Part shown: positions 60,976 to 64,000 of the stretch, in pieces
How the letters are laid out: every line of letters starts with the position of its first letter
Numbering within the stretch: position 1 is the stretch's first letter
Assembly (NCBI GenBank): GCA_001319865.1
Contig: BBSL01000409.1
Location: 1 to 64,000, forward strand
Reading direction: 5' to 3'
DNA from: Burkholderia sp. E7m39
GTDB lineage: Bacteria > Pseudomonadota > Gammaproteobacteria > Burkholderiales > Burkholderiaceae
DNA length: 64,000 bases
Position numbers and translations under genes: made by a program
Notes under the pieces: model-generated
The model's input: only the letters and a program-made list of their open reading frames with translations
Told to the model about the DNA's origin: nothing
The model's database searches: none

Positions 60976-62469
60976 ATGAAAGCGTCGGACGTGAGGGCAC
61001 CGTCGGGCTCCCGCCTTAACGCACGGGACGCGGCGGCCGACACGCCGCGCGGCCAGCGCACCGAGCGGCAAGGGCTGGCGTTGACCGTGCTGTTCATCGG
61101 TGCGTTTCTCGCGCCGCTCGACTATTTCATCGTCAATCTCGCGTTGCCCGCCATTCACACCGGCTTGAACGCCACCGACGCGCAGTTGCAGCTCATCGTC
61201 TCGGCGTACGCGTCGGCGTATGCGGTGCTGTTGATCACGGGCGGGCGGCTAGGCGACCTGTTCGGCCGGCGACGCATGTTCATGACGGGAATGGCCGGCT
61301 TTGTCGTCGCGTCGGCGCTGTGCGGCTTCGCGCCCAACGGGCACGTGCTCGTGATCGCGCGGATCGTGCAGGGCATGGCTGCGTCCGTGATGGCGCCGCA
61401 AGTGCTCGCGACCGTGCGCGCCGTCGTGCCGCTGCATCAGCAGACGCGCGTGATGGGCTTTTACGGTTTTGTGTTCGGGCTTGCGTCGATCGTCGGACAG
61501 TTGGGCGGCGGCGCGCTGATCACCTATCAGCCGTTCGGCCTCGACTGGCGCGCCATTTTCCTGATCAACATTCCCGTTGGTTTGCTCGCGTTCGTCGGCG
61601 CATGGAAATTCGTGCCCGAGAATCAGCCGGAAAAGCACGAGGGCGTCGATCTGAAGGGCGTCGCGCTGCTGTCGCTGGTGCTGATCCTGCTGATCTACCC
61701 GATGACGCACGGCCGCGAGGCCGGTTGGCCGTGGTGGACCTTCTCGATGTTCGCGCTCGCCGTTCCTGCGTTCGCCGCGTTCGTCGCCGTCGAGCGCAGG
61801 GTCGAACGCGCCGGTGGCAGTCCCCTCGTCGATCTGCAACTGTTCCGCAATCCCGCGTTTTCGACGGGGCTCGTGCTCGCGTTCCTGTTCTATTGCAACA
61901 GCGCGTTTTTCCTCACGTACGGCATTTATCTGCAGACGGGCTTGCACTGGACGCCGTTGCAGTCCGGCATCGCGATCATGCCGTTCGCGCTCGGCTTCGT
62001 CGCCGGGCCGCTGACGTCGCCCGCCGTCGTGCGGCGCATCGGCGCTCATGTGCTGACGCTCGGATTCTCGATGCTGACCGTCGGCTTCGGCGCGACCGGC
62101 TGGGCCGCGACGCACGCGGCACTCGGCACGCTGTTCTACCTCGGGCTCGTGATCGCGGGCGTCGGGCAAGGACTCGTGTTGCCGTCGATCATGCGCATCG
62201 TGCTCGGCGAAGTCGCGCCGGCGAAAGCAGGGCTCGCGTCGGGTGTCGTCACCTCGACGTTGCAGATCGGCTCGGCATTCGGGACGGCTGCCATCAGCGG
62301 CGCGTTCTTCGGCGCCTTGTCGGCGCCCGCTTCGGCGGCGGGCTACGCCTATGCGTTCCAGCGCAGCCTCGCGATCAATGCGGTGCTGATGCTGATCTGT
62401 ATTGCGCTCAGCGTGACGCTGGTGCGACATCAGCAGGTTGCGCATCGGCGCGCCGTCAAGACAGCGTGA
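60976..62469 (+). CDS. MFS transporter, DHA2 (drug:H+ antiporter) family
   Basis: About 497 residues, ~14 helices. DHA2 signatures: LAPLDYFIVNLALPAIHTGL at helix 1, GRLGDLFGRRRMFMTG in loop 2-3, and ARIVQGMAASVMAPQVLATV; GQLGGGALITYQPFGLDWRA is the antiporter motif C region. Exports toxic compounds. An ATG at 60961 sits inside the operator, so the next ATG at 60976 is used; neither has a clear ribosome site. Controlled by the TetR gene upstream and closed by a strong terminator. Confidence 0.92.
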   Translation: MKASDVRAPSGSRLNARDAAADTPRGQRTERQGLALTVLFIGAFLAPLDYFIVNLALPAIHTGLNATDAQLQLIVSAYASAYAVLLITGGRLGDLFGRRRMFMTGMAGFVVASALCGFAPNGHVLVIARIVQGMAASVMAPQVLATVRAVVPLHQQTRVMGFYGFVFGLASIVGQLGGGALITYQPFGLDWRAIFLINIPVGLLAFVGAWKFVPENQPEKHEGVDLKGVALLSLVLILLIYPMTHGREAGWPWWTFSMFALAVPAFAAFVAVERRVERAGGSPLVDLQLFRNPAFSTGLVLAFLFYCNSAFFLTYGIYLQTGLHWTPLQSGIAIMPFALGFVAGPLTSPAVVRRIGAHVLTLGFSMLTVGFGATGWAATHAALGTLFYLGLVIAGVGQGLVLPSIMRIVLGEVAPAKAGLASGVVTSTLQIGSAFGTAAISGAFFGALSAPASAAGYAYAFQRSLAINAVLMLICIALSVTLVRHQQVAHRRAVKTA

Positions 62470-62520
62470 CGCGAATTCAGGCTGCATTGATAGCGGTCAA
62501 ATAACGGAATGACGCAGCGC

Positions 62521-62567
62521 AAATGCAGCGGCTAAGGGAAAATCCCGAGCCGCTGCATTTTTGTTTT
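62521..62567 (+). terminator. Rho-independent terminator of the tetR-MFS operon
   Basis: AAATGCAGCGGCT (62521-62533) pairs perfectly with AGCCGCTGCATTT (62548-62560) and runs into TTGTTTTT. The loop itself contains GGGAAAATCCC, so the hairpin may extend. 51 bp after the MFS stop. Confidence 0.92.
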
Positions 62568-63056
62568 TCGATTGGGCAAAAACGCAAAGCAAAAACTTTT
62601 TCGCGATCGATTGTCATACTTTTCACCCGGCGAGTATGGCGCAATGCAACGGTTTTCGGCGTTCAGCAGTGATGCGCTTATTCACAGATGGCGCCGATTA
62701 TCACGCTGCGGCCTATTTGAGCGGCGTCCGACATATGGATGTCAACATCATGACATCGGACGACCGGGCATATTTACGTTAACCCGCATCGACCGGCCTA
62801 AACGACCTGCGTCGAAGTGCTGCGCGACAACATGCCGCCGTTGCCGGAGGGCGATTGGCGCACTAAACAAAAACGGACGAGCGTTCGCGATATTGCACCG
62901 TTTATATTCGATTTTTCTGAAAACGCTTCCAATAAAAATGACTTGCTGACGAAATATTCAATTGTTAATCTGGCGCCACTCTTATTAATCTGCTGGACCG
63001 CAGTGCGTTATGGCAGTGAATCTTCAGCCAGTCTAATGCTTATAACGGGGACAACC
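62568..63056. other. Intergenic region before the YodC-like gene
   Basis: 489 bp of lower GC. No supported gene. Promoter of the YodC-like gene presumably lies here; a GGGGAC ribosome site precedes 63057. Confidence 0.5.
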
Positions 63057-63335
63057 ATGCTGACTGCTACTCTCGACGCATTTGATACAGCGCAAACAGC
63101 GCAAATCAACATTGGGGACGTGGTGACGCTCAAGGCGGGCGGCTCGCGTATGACTGTGACGTATGTGGGGCCGGTCGCCCAGAAAACGGGCGAGTGGCTT
63201 ATTTGCCAATGGTTCGACGACCACGGCGAACTGCGTCAGGAAACCTTCGCGCCCGACGAAGTATGGCGCCAGCCGCGCTCCATTCCCGCCGGCTCGGTGC
63301 AGTTGCGCAAGTTCGTCCGCGTCGTGGCGCCTTGA
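63057..63335 (+). CDS. YodC/DUF2158 family protein
   Basis: 92 residues. A ~20-residue leader, then the DUF2158 core: INIGDVVTLKAGGSRMTVTY, CQWFDDHGELRQETFAPDEV, a small SH3-like beta barrel; SVQLRKFVRVV at the end. E. coli YodC is the type member; function unknown. Not membrane-bound. Confidence 0.85.
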   Translation: MLTATLDAFDTAQTAQINIGDVVTLKAGGSRMTVTYVGPVAQKTGEWLICQWFDDHGELRQETFAPDEVWRQPRSIPAGSVQLRKFVRVVAP

Positions 63336-63463
63336 ACGGCGTGCAACGCGGCGCGCCGCGCGCGGGCGCATCCTTCCTGTACGTTCGACATCACCTTCGC
63401 GGGCGCCGGGCATGATGTCCGGCGTCGTACGCGGCGTCGTACGTTAACGGCGTCCGGCGTCCA

Positions 63464-64000
63464 CTACCGCCGCGCTTGCGTGGCCATGCGCACGGCGAGA
63501 CCGGCGAGCACCGTACCCATCATCCAGCGCTGAACAACGAGCCACGTCGGCTTTCGCGCGAGAAACACGGCAATCGATCCCGCCGTCATCGCGACGATCG
63601 AATTGATGGAAATGCTCAGCACAATCTGAACTGCGCCGAATATCAGCGACTGGCCGAGCACGCTGCCCTGTTGCGGGTCGATGAATTGCGGCAGCAGCGA
63701 CAGATACAGCACGGCGATTTTCGGATTCAGCAGGTTCGTGACGAAACCCATCGTGAACAGCTTGCGCGGACTGTCCACGGGCAGATCTCGGACCTGGAAC
63801 GGCGAGCGTCCACCCGGCTTCACGGCTTGCCACGCGAGAAACAGCAGATAGAGCGCGCCGCCGAAGCGCAGCGCGTCGTATGCGAACGGCACGGCCAGCA
63901 GCAGCGCCGTGATGCCGAACGCGGCGCAGAACATATAGAACACGAAGCCGAGGGCGACGCCGCCGAGCGAGATCAGACCGGCCGTGCGGCCTTGGCAGAT
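63464..64000 (-). CDS. LysE family transporter, C-terminal part
   Basis: The frame stays open to the window edge, so the start lies beyond 64000. Visible: GRTAGLISLGGVALGF (loop/helix 2), FGGALYLLFLAWQAVK, FTMGFVTNLLNPKIAVLYLS (the family signature) and helices to the end, about 178 residues of a ~205-residue exporter. RhtB/LysE proteins export amino acids or homoserine lactones. Confidence 0.92.
   Translation of the reverse strand: MCQGRTAGLISLGGVALGFVFYMFCAAFGITALLLAVPFAYDALRFGGALYLLFLAWQAVKPGGRSPFQVRDLPVDSPRKLFTMGFVTNLLNPKIAVLYLSLLPQFIDPQQGSVLGQSLIFGAVQIVLSISINSIVAMTAGSIAVFLARKPTWLVVQRWMMGTVLAGLAVRMATQARR

Noticed and set aside
61249..62487. 412-codon open frame antisense to the DHA2 transporter
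   Set aside because: Dominated by Arg, His, Gln and Glu, as expected from the complement of hydrophobic codons.
62918..62932. TGAAAACGCTTCCAA resembling a LacI/GalR site
   Set aside because: Imperfect, no regulator nearby, and it differs from the operator pair at 28.7-28.9 kb.

Overview
The window is high-GC DNA with tightly packed genes, ATGA/TGATG stop-start overlaps and a gene repertoire (DUF4148, CtaG-like protein plus multihaem cytochrome c, DUF1656/FUSC efflux, Gram-negative porin remnant, CopG-PHB depolymerase pair, two IclR catabolic loci) typical of Burkholderiaceae, most likely Paraburkholderia or Caballeronia. The density of accessory catabolism and the absence of rRNA, tRNA and ribosomal genes suggest a secondary chromosome or megaplasmid; that is inference.

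Layout. 0-6.4 kb: end of a CtaG-like gene, a tri-haem cytochrome c, recQ, an SDR, a small DUF6723-like protein and a zinc alcohol dehydrogenase. 6.4-15 kb: a stress block (CsbD, membrane protein, DUF2795, SDR, sensor histidine kinase, Mn-catalase, CopG regulator with PHB depolymerase, a yqjD-yqjE-yqjK-like trio whose first gene is frameshifted, and a YciE/YciF ferritin-like protein). 15-22.5 kb: a broken porin, a four-gene FUSC/DUF1656/HlyD/NodT efflux operon, a DUF4148 protein and a LysR regulator. 22.9-26.8 kb: flavohaemoglobin hmp, a secreted protein, and a cytochrome b / molybdopterin oxidoreductase pair.

26.8-35.2 kb: a divergent LacI-controlled locus. Leftward lie a phosphotriesterase-family metallohydrolase and a ThuA/glutamine-amidotransferase-like protein. 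Rightward lie the LacI gene, a sugar-type ABC transporter, and TenA-like, BtpA/SgcQ-like and PfkB-kinase genes. Both promoters carry matching palindromic operators. This is the best candidate for an undescribed pathway. 35.3-35.7 kb is an ohr pseudogene. 36.0-46.6 kb is one run of eleven co-directional genes holding two paralogous CoA-transferases, an MFS carrier, an EthD-like protein, FAH, a shikimate-dehydrogenase-like enzyme, an IclR regulator, two MaoC hydratases, a TIM-barrel isomerase and an aldo/keto reductase, preceded by two textbook IclR-type palindromes.

47.3-49.6 kb: two alpha/beta hydrolases (one fluoroacetate-dehalogenase-like but lacking the usual triad acid) under a divergent MerR regulator with a 19-bp-spaced promoter. 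49.7-57.4 kb: a second IclR locus for an aromatic or cyclic substrate funnelled through hydroxyquinol (hydroxyquinol 1,2-dioxygenase and maleylacetate reductase, with SDR, NTF2-like protein, TIM-barrel isomerase, aldo/keto reductase and MFS carrier), ending against a decayed tyrosine-recombinase gene. 58.8-64 kb: BON protein, a TetR-MFS pair with a shared operator and a strong terminator, a YodC-like protein and the end of a LysE exporter. Several single- or double-base frameshifts (yqjD-like, porin, ohr) may be real decay or sequencing error.
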